The notes: generated from the letters alone by a model not told the origin. Shown: positions 16,501-24,397, counted from the stretch's first letter. The stretch: DNA of 63,111 nucleotides from Cypionkella sp. (GCA_023255415.1 JALRIN010000015.1:1-63111); one strand, 5' to 3'. Program-made: numbers and translations.

Positions 16501-17988
16501 CTATTCGCCGCGCGGAACCTGGCGATTGGACAGAGGCACCTCTTCCAGAAAAAACGCAAAGACCAGCCCGATCGCTGCCAAAGCCGCCGCAATCAGATAG
16601 ATCGGGTGGATCGCCTGCACCACGGTTTCTGCCAGACTGGCCTGCTGTTCGGGGCTAAGCCGCGCCAAGGTTTGCGGCCCGATATTGCCGCCTTCGCCCA
16701 AGGGAAGACCCTGTGCCATCCGCGACGCAAACAGCGCACCAAAGGCTGCCACGCCCAGCGACCCGCCGGTCTGGCGCACCATAATTCCCGCAGCCGTCGC
16801 CGTGCCCAAAGTCTCTCGTGGAACGGCGTTTTGCACGGCCGTGGTCACAACTGGGAAAATGCAGCCCATCCCCAGCCCCACCAAAGCCAGTGCGGCTGTA
16901 AAGATCACCATATTGCTGTGCTGCGTCATCAAGGAGAGCGACATCATCCCCGCAAACAGCAGCGCCATTCCCAGCTTTGGCAGCAACAAATAGCGCCCGG
17001 TTTTGCCCATGTACTGCCCCGAAAGCGTTGAGGCCAGCACTATCCCCAGCGTCATTGGCACCAACAATAGCCCCGATTGCGTCGGCGTGGTGGCTTTGGC
17101 GATTTGCAAGAACAGCGGCACAAAGGTGATCGCGCCGAACAGCGCTACGCCTGCAACAAATCCGATCACGCAGGTAACCCAAAACACGTTCAGCTTGAAC
17201 AGCGACAGCGGCAAAATCGGCTCTTCGGCCCGCGCCTCTATCCAAACAAAGGCCAGCAGTGCCACGAGCGAAAGTGCAATCAGACCCAAGGCTTGCGGTG
17301 ACCCCCAAGCCATGCTGCGCCCGCCCAAACTGCTGACCAGCGTCAGCGCGCCCAGACCCAGCGTCAGGGCCACGGCCCCCGCATAATCGATCTTATGGCT
17401 GACACGACCGGCTTGTGCCTTGAAGCTGATGGCAAAAATACCAACGGCAATCAGCCCCAGCGGGATGTTGATGAAAAAGATCCAATGCCAATTCAGGTAT
17501 TGCACAAAGCCACCACCGACCAAAGGCCCCACAACAGACGAGGTGGCAAAGACCGCTGCAAACACACCCTGCACCTTGCCCCGATCGCGCGGTGCAATCA
17601 CATCGCCCACCACCGACAGCGCCAAAACAAACAGCCCGCCACCGCCCAAGCCCTGGACCGCGCGCGAAAAGATCAAAAAGCCCATCGTGCCGGCAATGCC
17701 GCAGAGCACCGAGCCCAGCAAAAACAGTGAAACCGAGACGAAAACCATGGTGCGCCGTCCGTAAAGATCGCCAAGCTTGCCATAAAGCGGTGCGACAACG
17801 GTCGAGGTCAGCACATAGGCCGTCACCACCCAACTGAGGTGATCCAAGCCGCCCAGATCGGCAACGATTGTGGGCAGGGCCGTCGAAACAATGGTTTGAT
17901 CCAAGGCTGCCAGCAACAGCAGCATGCCGATCGAGACGATCACCAGACCAATTGGGGTCGTCGGGGGAGGGGAGAGGTGCGCAGACAA
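16501..17988 (-). CDS. DHA2-type MFS drug efflux transporter (EmrB/QacA)
   Basis: A 495-residue major-facilitator protein with about 14 membrane segments, the DHA2 (EmrB/QacA) proton-drug antiporter type. Motif D1 (LDQTIVSTALPTI), motif A (GKLGDLYGRR) and motif C (SSVVGPLVGG) are visible. The substrate is unknown. It is divergent from a MarR-family gene with a 165-base AT-rich gap, the usual layout of a drug-inducible pump and its repressor. No membrane-fusion partner is adjacent. Confidence 0.93.
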   Translation of the reverse strand: MSAHLSPPPTTPIGLVIVSIGMLLLLAALDQTIVSTALPTIVADLGGLDHLSWVVTAYVLTSTVVAPLYGKLGDLYGRRTMVFVSVSLFLLGSVLCGIAGTMGFLIFSRAVQGLGGGGLFVLALSVVGDVIAPRDRGKVQGVFAAVFATSSVVGPLVGGGFVQYLNWHWIFFINIPLGLIAVGIFAISFKAQAGRVSHKIDYAGAVALTLGLGALTLVSSLGGRSMAWGSPQALGLIALSLVALLAFVWIEARAEEPILPLSLFKLNVFWVTCVIGFVAGVALFGAITFVPLFLQIAKATTPTQSGLLLVPMTLGIVLASTLSGQYMGKTGRYLLLPKLGMALLFAGMMSLSLMTQHSNMVIFTAALALVGLGMGCIFPVVTTAVQNAVPRETLGTATAAGIMVRQTGGSLGVAAFGALFASRMAQGLPLGEGGNIGPQTLARLSPEQQASLAETVVQAIHPIYLIAAALAAIGLVFAFFLEEVPLSNRQVPRGE

Positions 17989-18072
17989 AAATGCCTCCTG
18001 TCGCAGGGTTCACCCATGGCTATGCTGAAGTGATTTGCGTGTCAATATCACATAGTCATACCTGTCATCTAA

Positions 18073-18096
18073 TTGACATAAACATCTATATTATGT
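18073..18096. promoter_or_regulatory. Candidate MarR operator
   Basis: ACATAA (18076-18081) and TTATGT (18091-18096) form an inverted repeat with a 9-base spacer, and TTGACA (18073-18078) overlaps its left arm. It lies between the divergent pump and MarR genes in an AT-rich stretch. It is a plausible MarR-type operator over a -35 element, but I cannot place a convincing matching -10. Confidence 0.35.
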
Positions 18097-18153
18097 TACT
18101 TGCTGTAAATAGGCTTGCGGTTCAAAGCGGGATCAAAAGATATGGAGGGCGGA

Positions 18154-18711
18154 ATGTCTGTCTCTAAGTGGCAAGGTTACAGCGCAGAAGTTTCCAAAAG
18201 GTTACAAAGCGGCGGCTATTCAGCCGACTCTGCCACGGCATTGCTTAATTTTGATGCCGAGATGTTTCGCCTGATGCGGTCGATTGTGAAGGGCGAGCTG
18301 CCGGCGCAGCTGATGACCGAAATGGGGCAGGGGCTTGAATTTGCACAGTTTCAGGCCTTGACTGCCATCATGCGGCTGCAAGGCGGCATCGGCGGGCGCG
18401 ATCCGCAAGAGGCCACGGTTGGCATGGTCGCGACCGAGCTGAACGTTGATCCTTCGCGCGCCAGCCGCATTGTGTCTGACCTGATCGGCGCAGGTCTGGT
18501 GCGCCGCGATGTCAGTCAAAGCGATGGTCGCAAATCCATTTTGAACCTGACCCACAGCGCCACCGCCCTGCTTTTGGCCTTTCGCGATCTGAAATGGGCC
18601 AAGACGATGCAGGTTTTCGCCGATTGGACCGAGGCGGAAATCCTGAGCTTTTCGCAGCTTTTCCTGCGTTATAATGACGGGATGCGGGCGGCCTATCCTT
18701 CGCGCGAGTAG
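18154..18711 (+). CDS. MarR family transcriptional regulator
   Basis: A 185-residue MarR-type winged-helix regulator. The DNA-binding region reads VGMVATELNVDPSRASRIVSDL-IGAGLVRRDVSQSDGRKS. It probably represses the divergent efflux pump until a ligand binds. The start at 18154 is set by GGAGGG at 18144-18149; in-frame ATGs at 18115 and 18142 have poorer spacing. The long N- and C-terminal helices expected for dimerisation are present. Confidence 0.88.
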   Translation: MSVSKWQGYSAEVSKRLQSGGYSADSATALLNFDAEMFRLMRSIVKGELPAQLMTEMGQGLEFAQFQALTAIMRLQGGIGGRDPQEATVGMVATELNVDPSRASRIVSDLIGAGLVRRDVSQSDGRKSILNLTHSATALLLAFRDLKWAKTMQVFADWTEAEILSFSQLFLRYNDGMRAAYPSRE

Positions 18712-18784
18712 ATTTTCGCCAAAAGACGCGAACATTGCGCGAACATGGCGTTGCCTCGGTGAATTTTCCGGTTAGAATAGCGCA

Positions 18785-21154
18785 ATGGAAGACTGGGATG
18801 ACTCTTTGGCGCCCGCGCCAAAAATACCGCTATCGCAGCGCGCGCTTGGTCAGGGTGGCGCGCGGCCTGCGCCATATTTGGATGATCTGAACCCCGCGCA
18901 GCGCGAGGCGGTCGAGGCGCTGGATGGTCCGGTTTTGATGTTGGCAGGGGCTGGCACCGGCAAGACCAAGGCGCTGACCTCGCGCATTGTGCATCTGCTG
19001 AATATGGGCAAGGCGCGCCCGAATGAGATCTTGTCGGTGACCTTCACCAACAAGGCCGCGCGCGAGATGAAGCTGCGGGTGGGGCGGTTGCTGGGCGATG
19101 TGGCCGAAGGCATGGCATGGATGGGCACCTTCCATTCGCTTTCGGTGAAAATTCTGCGCCGCCATGCTGAACTTGTTGGTTTGAAAAGCAATTTCACCAT
19201 TTTGGACACTGACGATCAACTGCGGCTTTTGAAACAGCTGATTGCCGCCAACAACATCGACGAAAAACGCTGGCCTGCGCGGATGATGGCCAGCATCATC
19301 GATTCCTGGAAGAATCGCGCTCTGACGCCTGACCGTGTCCCTTCGGGCGAAGCGGCCGCCTATAACAACCGCGGAACCGAGATTTATGAGCAATATCAAG
19401 AGCGTCTTCGCACGCTAAACGCCACCGACTTTGGCGATCTGTTGCTGCATTGCGTGGTGATTTTTCAAAAGCACCCCGATGTATTAGAGCAATATCAGCG
19501 TTGGTTCCGCTATATTCTGGTCGACGAATACCAAGACACCAACGTCGCGCAATATCTGTGGCTGCGGCTTTTGGCGCAAAGTCACCGCAATATCTGCTGC
19601 GTCGGCGATGATGATCAATCCATCTATGGGTGGCGCGGCGCCGAAGTGGGCAATATCTTGCGGTTCGAAAAAGATTTCCCCGGTGCCAAGGTGGTGCGGC
19701 TGGAACAAAACTACCGCTCGACGGCGCATATTCTTGCTGCGGCTTCGGGAGTGATTGCCGCGAATGCGGGTCGTTTGGGCAAGACGCTGTGGACAGCGGG
19801 CGAGATGGGCGAAAAGCTGCGGCTGATCGGCCATTGGGACGGCGAGGAAGAGGCGCGCTGGATCGGCGAAGAGATCGAGGCCGCGCAACGCGGGCGGCGC
19901 AACATCCACGCGGTGTCGTTGAACCAAATCGCAATCCTTGTGCGGGCCTCGCATCAGATGCGCGCCTTTGAAGACCGGTTTTTGACCATCGGTCTGCCCT
20001 ACCGCGTCATCGGCGGCCCGCGTTTTTACGAGCGGCAAGAAATTCGCGATGCAATGGCCTATTTCCGCCTTGCCGTCAGCCCCGAAGACGATCTTGCCTT
20101 TGAGCGCGTGGTCAATCTTCCCAAACGCGGGCTGGGCGATAAGGCGCAAGGCGATATTCAACGCGAGGCGCGCGGGCTTGGCCTGCCACTGCTGGAGGGC
20201 GCGCGCAGTTTGCTGGCGCGGGCGGGGATCGGCGGCAAGGGGGCGGGGCAATTGCGTCAATTTGTCGAAGGGGTTGACCGCTGGCATGCGGCCGTCGTTG
20301 CCGCCAGCCAAAGCCATATCGAACTGGCCGAAATCATCTTGGATGAAAGCGGCTACACCACGATGTGGCAAAACGACAAAACCCCCGAAGCTGCGGGGCG
20401 GCTGGAAAACCTGAAGGAACTTGTCAAGGCGCTAGAGCAATTTGACAGCCTACAGGGGTTCTTGGAACACGTCAGCCTGATCATGGAAAATGAATCCGAA
20501 GAGGCGGTGGAAAAGGTGTCGATCATGACGCTGCACGCCGCTAAAGGTCTGGAATTCCCTGTGGTTTTTCTGCCCGGTTGGGAAGATGGCCTGTTCCCCA
20601 GCCAGCGCAGCATGGACGAATCTGGCAAAAAGGGGCTCGAGGAAGAGCGCCGTTTGGCCTATGTCGGCATCACCCGGGCCGAGCAGCTGTGCACGATTTC
20701 CTTTGCTTCAAACCGTCGGGTTTATGGTCAATGGCAAAGCCAATTGCCCAGCCGTTTCATTGACGAGCTGCCCGAAGACCATGTCGCTGTGCTGACGCCA
20801 CCCGGGCTTTATGGCGGCGGCTATGGGGCGGCCGCGCCAAGCTATGGCTCCTCGCTCGAGGACCGCGTCGGCAAGGCTGATCCCTATAACTCGCCGGGCT
20901 GGAAGCGGATGCAAGACCGCGCCACGACCCGCCCTATGGCGCAACCGCGCGAGGCGCGGGCGGTGACGATTGACGCCGCCGCCGTTTCGTCCTTTGTGAC
21001 GGGGGACCGGGTGTTTCACCAGAAATTTGGCTATGGCGATATTGTCGGCATTGAAGGCGATAAGTTGCATATCGAATTTGATCATGCCGGTGCCAAGATG
21101 ATCGTGGCGCGTTGGGTCGTTGCCGCGCATGAGGTGGGCGAGGTGCCGTTCTAG
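18785..21154 (+). CDS. uvrD: UvrD/PcrA-type DNA helicase
   Basis: A 789-residue superfamily 1A 3'-5' helicase used in nucleotide-excision and mismatch repair. The motifs are in order: Walker A GAGTGKT (55-61), DEYQDTN, GDDDQSIYGWRGA, QNYRS, TLHAAKGLEF and VGITRA. The C-terminus (about 725-789: GDRVFHQKFGYGDIVGIEGD) is the Tudor-like domain that contacts RNA polymerase in UvrD/PcrA. Its stop overlaps the convergent benE stop by 4 bases. The rep helicase is a less likely assignment because of the C-terminal domain. Confidence 0.93.
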   Translation: MEDWDDSLAPAPKIPLSQRALGQGGARPAPYLDDLNPAQREAVEALDGPVLMLAGAGTGKTKALTSRIVHLLNMGKARPNEILSVTFTNKAAREMKLRVGRLLGDVAEGMAWMGTFHSLSVKILRRHAELVGLKSNFTILDTDDQLRLLKQLIAANNIDEKRWPARMMASIIDSWKNRALTPDRVPSGEAAAYNNRGTEIYEQYQERLRTLNATDFGDLLLHCVVIFQKHPDVLEQYQRWFRYILVDEYQDTNVAQYLWLRLLAQSHRNICCVGDDDQSIYGWRGAEVGNILRFEKDFPGAKVVRLEQNYRSTAHILAAASGVIAANAGRLGKTLWTAGEMGEKLRLIGHWDGEEEARWIGEEIEAAQRGRRNIHAVSLNQIAILVRASHQMRAFEDRFLTIGLPYRVIGGPRFYERQEIRDAMAYFRLAVSPEDDLAFERVVNLPKRGLGDKAQGDIQREARGLGLPLLEGARSLLARAGIGGKGAGQLRQFVEGVDRWHAAVVAASQSHIELAEIILDESGYTTMWQNDKTPEAAGRLENLKELVKALEQFDSLQGFLEHVSLIMENESEEAVEKVSIMTLHAAKGLEFPVVFLPGWEDGLFPSQRSMDESGKKGLEEERRLAYVGITRAEQLCTISFASNRRVYGQWQSQLPSRFIDELPEDHVAVLTPPGLYGGGYGAAAPSYGSSLEDRVGKADPYNSPGWKRMQDRATTRPMAQPREARAVTIDAAAVSSFVTGDRVFHQKFGYGDIVGIEGDKLHIEFDHAGAKMIVARWVVAAHEVGEVPF

Positions 21155-22293
21155 GCCCGCAGCCGCGCAAGGCCTGCCACCAAAAGCCCTGCGGCCAGCC
21201 CCCAAAACGCAGCGCCAATGCCAAATGCGGCCACGCCAGAGGCCGTGACCACCAGAGTGACCACGGCGGCAAATCGTGTAGGCTCGGGCATAAAGGCAGC
21301 AACCAGCGCGCCCATCAAGGGACCCAGCAGCGCCAGCGCCACCAATGCCGTCATCAAAGCCGTGGGCAAGGCTGCCAAAATCGGCACGATCACCGGCCCA
21401 AGCAGCCCTAACACCAGCCAAACCGCCGCGTAAATCACCCCGGTTTTCCAGCGTTGGTTGCGGTCTGGGTGGGTGTCCTCGCCCAGACAAATCGCCGCTG
21501 TGATCGCGGCCATGCTGACCGGATGCGCCCCAAAAAGCCCTGAAATTAACGATAAAAAACCCGTCACCCCCAGCGCTTGGCGCACCGGCGGCGCGTAGCC
21601 TGCCGCGCGCAAAACCGCAAATCCGGGCAGGTTTTGCGAGGCCATGGTGACCAGATACAGCGGCACGCCCAGCCCCAAAAGCACATCCCAGCGAAAGGCG
21701 GGGGTGATGAGTTCTAGATGTGGCAGCGGCAGATGCAGATTTGGCAGATGCGCGGCCCCTGTCACTAAGGCCAAAACCACGCCAAGGCTCAGCGCTGCCA
21801 GCACCGCCACCGCCGGATTATAAAGCCGAACCAACAGGAAAACCGCAGCCATCGGCAGCACCAGTGCAGGCAGCGCTTGCGCCGCCGCCGTGCCTTTTAA
21901 ACAAAACGGCAGCAATACGCCCGCCAACATCGCCGCCGCAACTCCATCCGGGATCTGGGCGACCAGCCGCCCCAAGGGACGCAGCGCCCCCGTCAGCGCC
22001 ACCAAACCGCCTGATAGCACAAAGGCCCCCACCGCTTCGGTCATGCTTACCCCCGTGCTGGCCGCAATCAGCGCAGCCCCGGGGGTCGACCAAGCCAGCA
22101 CCACCGGCACCCTTGACTGCGCACTCAGCAGGGCCGATCCGATGGCTTTGGCCACACAAACCGCAAACACCCAGCTTGCCGTCTGGCCGGGCGTCGCGCC
22201 CACCGCTGCGGCTGCCGAAAGCACCAGCGCAATCGTCGAGCCATAACCAACCAATGCCGCCACAAGGGCCGCTGAAACCATAGATAAACGCAT
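21151..22293 (-). CDS. BenE family benzoate-type transporter
   Basis: A 380-residue membrane protein with about 11-12 hydrophobic segments, matching the BenE (benzoate/H+ symporter) family; ISGLFGAHPVSMAAITAAICLGED is a family-like stretch. The real substrate is uncertain, since no benzoate catabolic genes are nearby. I start it at 22293 (MRLSMVSAALVAALVGYG) rather than at 22473, because the longer frame would run through the hairpin array. It lies 62 bases downstream of the last CCUCCUCCC hairpin, on the same strand. Confidence 0.85.
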   Translation of the reverse strand: MRLSMVSAALVAALVGYGSTIALVLSAAAAVGATPGQTASWVFAVCVAKAIGSALLSAQSRVPVVLAWSTPGAALIAASTGVSMTEAVGAFVLSGGLVALTGALRPLGRLVAQIPDGVAAAMLAGVLLPFCLKGTAAAQALPALVLPMAAVFLLVRLYNPAVAVLAALSLGVVLALVTGAAHLPNLHLPLPHLELITPAFRWDVLLGLGVPLYLVTMASQNLPGFAVLRAAGYAPPVRQALGVTGFLSLISGLFGAHPVSMAAITAAICLGEDTHPDRNQRWKTGVIYAAVWLVLGLLGPVIVPILAALPTALMTALVALALLGPLMGALVAAFMPEPTRFAAVVTLVVTASGVAAFGIGAAFWGLAAGLLVAGLARLRA

Positions 22294-22354
22294 AAAGCCC
22301 CCGACAGTTTTTCCAACTATCGCGGGCGCTTGGGCAATGTTCAAGACAGGAAGC

Positions 22355-22420
22355 GGCGGCACCCGCAGGGAGGAGGAGAGCAGGTGCCGCCTGATCGTCG
22401 GGCCAGGGAGGAGGTTGGCC
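22355..22420 (-). ncRNA. CcsR-like sRNA, unit 5
   Basis: Two hairpins on the minus strand. The first pairs 22401-22405 with 22416-22420 (GGCCA/TGGCC); the second pairs 22355-22363 with 22383-22391 (GGCGGCACC/GGTGCCGCC). Both loops carry CCUCCUCCC. The first hairpin and its flanks (22386-22427) are a 41/42 match to unit 3 at 22540-22581. The last unit is followed by a short pyrimidine-rich stretch and then benE. Confidence 0.75.
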
Positions 22421-22432
22421 GTTCGAAAGACC

Positions 22433-22498
22433 GGCAGCAGGTTCAGGGAGGAGGTTGAACCGCTGCCTACCATTCGGCCAGGGAGGAGGTTGGCCGAA
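22433..22498 (-). ncRNA. CcsR-like sRNA, unit 4
   Basis: The first hairpin is a perfect 8-base stem (22473-22480 with 22491-22498, TTCGGCCA/TGGCCGAA) whose 10-base loop is almost entirely the motif. The second is the longest stem of the array: GGCAGC-a-GGTTCA (22433-22445) with TGAACC-GCTGCC (22456-22467), one bulged A. Ends of the mature RNA are inferred from the stems. Confidence 0.78.
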
Positions 22499-22509
22499 GT
22501 ATTCTATGC

Positions 22510-22574
22510 GGCGGCCCCCCTTGGGAGGAGGTAAGAGGAGCCGCCTGATCGTCGGGCCAGGGAGGAGGTTGGCC
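22510..22574 (-). ncRNA. CcsR-like sRNA, unit 3
   Basis: The first hairpin pairs 22555-22559 with 22570-22574 (GGCCA/TGGCC); the second pairs GGCGGC (22510-22515) with GCCGCC (22540-22545), plus inner CTT/AAG pairs. Both loops contain CCUCCUCCC. Its first hairpin is nearly identical to that of unit 5. Confidence 0.75.
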
Positions 22575-22588
22575 TTTCGAATTCAGGT

Positions 22589-22654
22589 GGCGGCGATCCA
22601 GGGAGGAGGTTGGATCACCGCCAATCCGCGAGGCCCAGGGAGGAGGAGGGGCCT
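22589..22654 (-). ncRNA. CcsR-like sRNA, unit 2
   Basis: The first hairpin pairs AGGCCC (22631-22636) with GGGCCT (22649-22654); the second pairs GGCGG-c-GATCCA (22589-22600) with TGGATC-a-CCGCC (22611-22622), 11 pairs with one mismatch. Both loops carry CCUCCUCCC. An AU-rich linker separates it from unit 1. Confidence 0.78.
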
Positions 22655-22669
22655 TACGAAGAGAATAAA

Positions 22670-22749
22670 AAGGCGACGGCACTAGGGAGGAGGAGCGCGC
22701 CGCCGCGCCTTGAAACCGGGCCTCGGGGAGGAGGAACGAGACCCGTTCA
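22670..22749 (-). ncRNA. CcsR-like sRNA, unit 1
   Basis: The first unit after the DUF1127 stop. Hairpin one pairs CGGG-c-CTCG (22717-22725) with CGAG-a-CCCG (22737-22745) and is extended by TGAA/TTCA (22711-22714 with 22746-22749); hairpin two pairs AAGGCG-a-CGGC (22670-22680) with GCCG-CGCCTT (22702-22711). Both loops expose CCUCCUCCC. It is followed on the minus strand by CTTTTTATTCTC, a possible RNase E site or weak terminator tail. Confidence 0.75.
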
Positions 22750-22753
22750 GGGA

Positions 22754-22969
22754 TTACTTGCCGTAGGCCGCCTCTCGGGCGATCTCGGTGATCATCGAAG
22801 CTGCGATGCCCAGATCGGCCAGCTCGCGTGCGTTCAGCGCCCGCAGCTCGCTCAGGGTCTGGCTGTAGACCCGGCGGCGTTGCAGTGCTGTGCCAACGGC
22901 AGTGGCCAAAGCGCCAATGCGGTCAAACAGAAAGCTTTGTGCCGTGCGGGTCGAATTTACATAAGCCAT
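22754..22969 (-). CDS. DUF1127 protein, CcaF1-like
   Basis: A 71-residue, Arg-rich DUF1127 protein; the domain is about residues 28-60 (LQRRRVYSQTLSELRALNAR and on to ELADLGI). In Rhodobacter sphaeroides the DUF1127 protein CcaF1 is an RNA-binding protein encoded directly upstream of the CcsR RNAs and involved in RNA maturation and turnover; the gene order here is the same. The start at 22969 (MAYVNSTRTAQSF) is preferred over a 45-codon extension with no family resemblance. A PhaR-like palindrome lies 116 bases upstream. Confidence 0.9.
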   Translation of the reverse strand: MAYVNSTRTAQSFLFDRIGALATAVGTALQRRRVYSQTLSELRALNARELADLGIAASMITEIAREAAYGK

Positions 22970-23243
22970 GGTACATCTCACTTTTTGCTGGCGGCTGGGT
23001 TGACCGGATGTCTTCCCTCGTCTTCCGCTGTTAGAGCTAACATGGCCTATATGCTGCAGCTGCACAATGGGAGTGTCGGCAATGCTGTCATGCAGCAAAT
23101 GCATGGCTCTGCATCACAAAAAGTTCATAATAAACATAGATTTCGGGTGAAATTTGAGCAATTGGTCAACAGGGGCTTGTCCTTTGCTGCAAAGCGAACA
23201 AGTTTGCTGGAAAGACGGTTAAAAACGGGGCAAAGGAAAAACA
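22970..23243. other. Divergent gap between DUF1127 gene and mrp
   Basis: A 274-base promoter region for two divergent genes. It holds PhaR-like sites (23054-23095), several TGC-rich stretches, and CATAAT near 23129-23134 that could be the mrp -10 element. I could not assign a convincing heat-shock-type (RpoH) promoter for the DUF1127 gene by eye, although relatives use one. Confidence 0.5.
23054..23095. promoter_or_regulatory. PhaR-like sites before DUF1127/mrp
   Basis: CTGT-CAT-GCAG (23085-23095) differs by one base from a PhaR box. Its surroundings, GCAATGCTGtcATGCAGCAA, match the phaP operator GCAATGCTGcgATGCAGCAA at 18 of 20 positions. A second TGC-rich site, CTGC-AGCT-GCAC (23054-23065), lies nearby. 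Confidence 0.5.
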
Positions 23244-24335
23244 ATGACAGTCACCCGCGAAGATGTCCTCTCGGTTCTCTCTGGGGTTGTGGTGCCTGGC
23301 GGCACGCTTGTGTCGCAAGATTTGCTGCGGGCTTTGCAGATTGAGGGCGGCGCGATTCGCTTTGTGATCGAAGCCGCCACGCCAGAGGATGCCCGCGCAC
23401 TGGCCCCCGCGCAGGCCGCCGCCGAAGCTGCGCTACGCGCCGTGCCGGGGGTGACTTCGGTGCAGGTGGTGATGACAGCGCATGGACCTTCGCCCAAAGC
23501 GCCGCCGCCAAATTTGGGGGGCTCGGGGCAGGGTGTGAAAATCGGCCAGCATCCGACGCCGCACCAGGGCGGCCCTGCGCGGATCACTGGCATCGACCGG
23601 ATCATTGCAGTGGGTTCGGGCAAGGGTGGGGTGGGCAAATCAACCGTGTCGTCCAACCTTGCGGTGGCGCTGGCCAAACAAGGCCGCCGTGTTGGTCTTT
23701 TGGATGCCGATATCTATGGTCCCAGCCAGCCACGGATGATGGGGGTGTCAAAGCGCCCCGCTTCGGCAGATGGCAAGATCATTGAGCCGTTGCACGCGCA
23801 TGGTGTCACCATGATGTCGATTGGCTTGATGCTGAAAGAAGACGAGGCGGTGATCTGGCGCGGCCCAATGATCATGGGGGCGTTGCAGCAGTTGCTAAGC
23901 CAGGTGGCTTGGGGCGAATTGGATGTCTTGATCATCGATCTGCCGCCAGGCACCGGCGATATTCAACTGACGCTGTGTCAGCGCACGCATTTGACCGGGG
24001 CGATTGTGGTCTCAACCCCACAAGACGTGGCCTTGCTGGATGCCCGCAAGGCGCTGGATATGTTCCAAAAGCTGAAGACGCCGGTATTGGGGCTGATCGA
24101 GAATATGTCGACCTATATCTGCCCCAATTGCGGTCATGAAGAACATCTGTTCGGCCATGGTGGCGTCGCGGCCGAGGCCAAGCGGCTGGATTTGCCGTTC
24201 TTGGGTGAATTGCCTTTGTCGATCGATGTGCGCATCGCCGGCGACAGCGGTACACCGATTGCCGCAGGCGACGGTCCGCATGCCGAGGCCTATGCCCGCT
24301 TGGCGCATCGCCTGATTGCCGGCGGTATGGCCTGA
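23244..24335 (+). CDS. mrp: Mrp/ApbC family iron-sulfur cluster carrier
   Basis: A 363-residue Mrp-type P-loop protein that carries or transfers Fe-S clusters in the cytoplasm. An N-terminal DUF59 (MIP18-like) domain spans about 1-90. The deviant Walker A GKGGVGKST (126-134) and the cluster-ligand CxxC (C293, C296 in CPNCGHEE) are intact. GGCAAAGGAAAAACA precedes the ATG. It is divergent from the DUF1127 gene, and an 18-base perfect inverted repeat follows the stop. Confidence 0.93.
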   Translation: MTVTREDVLSVLSGVVVPGGTLVSQDLLRALQIEGGAIRFVIEAATPEDARALAPAQAAAEAALRAVPGVTSVQVVMTAHGPSPKAPPPNLGGSGQGVKIGQHPTPHQGGPARITGIDRIIAVGSGKGGVGKSTVSSNLAVALAKQGRRVGLLDADIYGPSQPRMMGVSKRPASADGKIIEPLHAHGVTMMSIGLMLKEDEAVIWRGPMIMGALQQLLSQVAWGELDVLIIDLPPGTGDIQLTLCQRTHLTGAIVVSTPQDVALLDARKALDMFQKLKTPVLGLIENMSTYICPNCGHEEHLFGHGGVAAEAKRLDLPFLGELPLSIDVRIAGDSGTPIAAGDGPHAEAYARLAHRLIAGGMA

Positions 24336-24356
24336 AGCCACCCTAATCTGTACCCA

Positions 24357-24397
24357 AATGCAGTCCGCAGCGGCATCGAGCCGCTGCGGACTGCATT
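24357..24397. terminator. 18-base perfect inverted repeat after mrp
   Basis: AATGCAGTCCGCAGCGGC (24357-24374) is followed by ATCGA and its exact complement (24380-24397). It begins 22 bases after the mrp stop. The stem is unusually long and no T run follows, so it may be an intrinsic terminator variant, an mRNA-stabilising hairpin or an extragenic repeat. Confidence 0.65.

Larger units (their letters stand above)
22294..22753 (-). repeat. Array of ten CCTCCTCCC hairpins
   Basis: Ten copies of CCTCCTCCC on the minus strand (plus-strand GGGAGGAGG starting at 22368, 22406, 22446, 22481, 22523, 22560, 22601, 22638, 22685 and 22726), spaced 35-47 bases. Each sits in the loop of a stem whose two arms differ from copy to copy but complement each other. 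This is the structure of CcsR ('cuckoo') RNAs. The hairpins group into five pairs, listed separately. The array begins 4 bases after the stop of the DUF1127 gene. The remainder, 22294-22354, is the benE leader. Confidence 0.9.

Noticed and set aside
22355..22749. CRISPR-like periodic repeats
   Set aside because: The repeated core is only 9 bases and always lies in the loop of a hairpin with unit-specific arms; spacing is irregular (35-47) and no cas genes are present.
22337..23344. Open frames through the hairpin array and DUF1127 region (22337-22534, 22455-22685, 22610-23344, 22467-22682)
   Set aside because: They translate the GGGAGGAGG repeats into Arg/Gly-rich low-complexity peptides; the stem-loop structure explains the sequence better.
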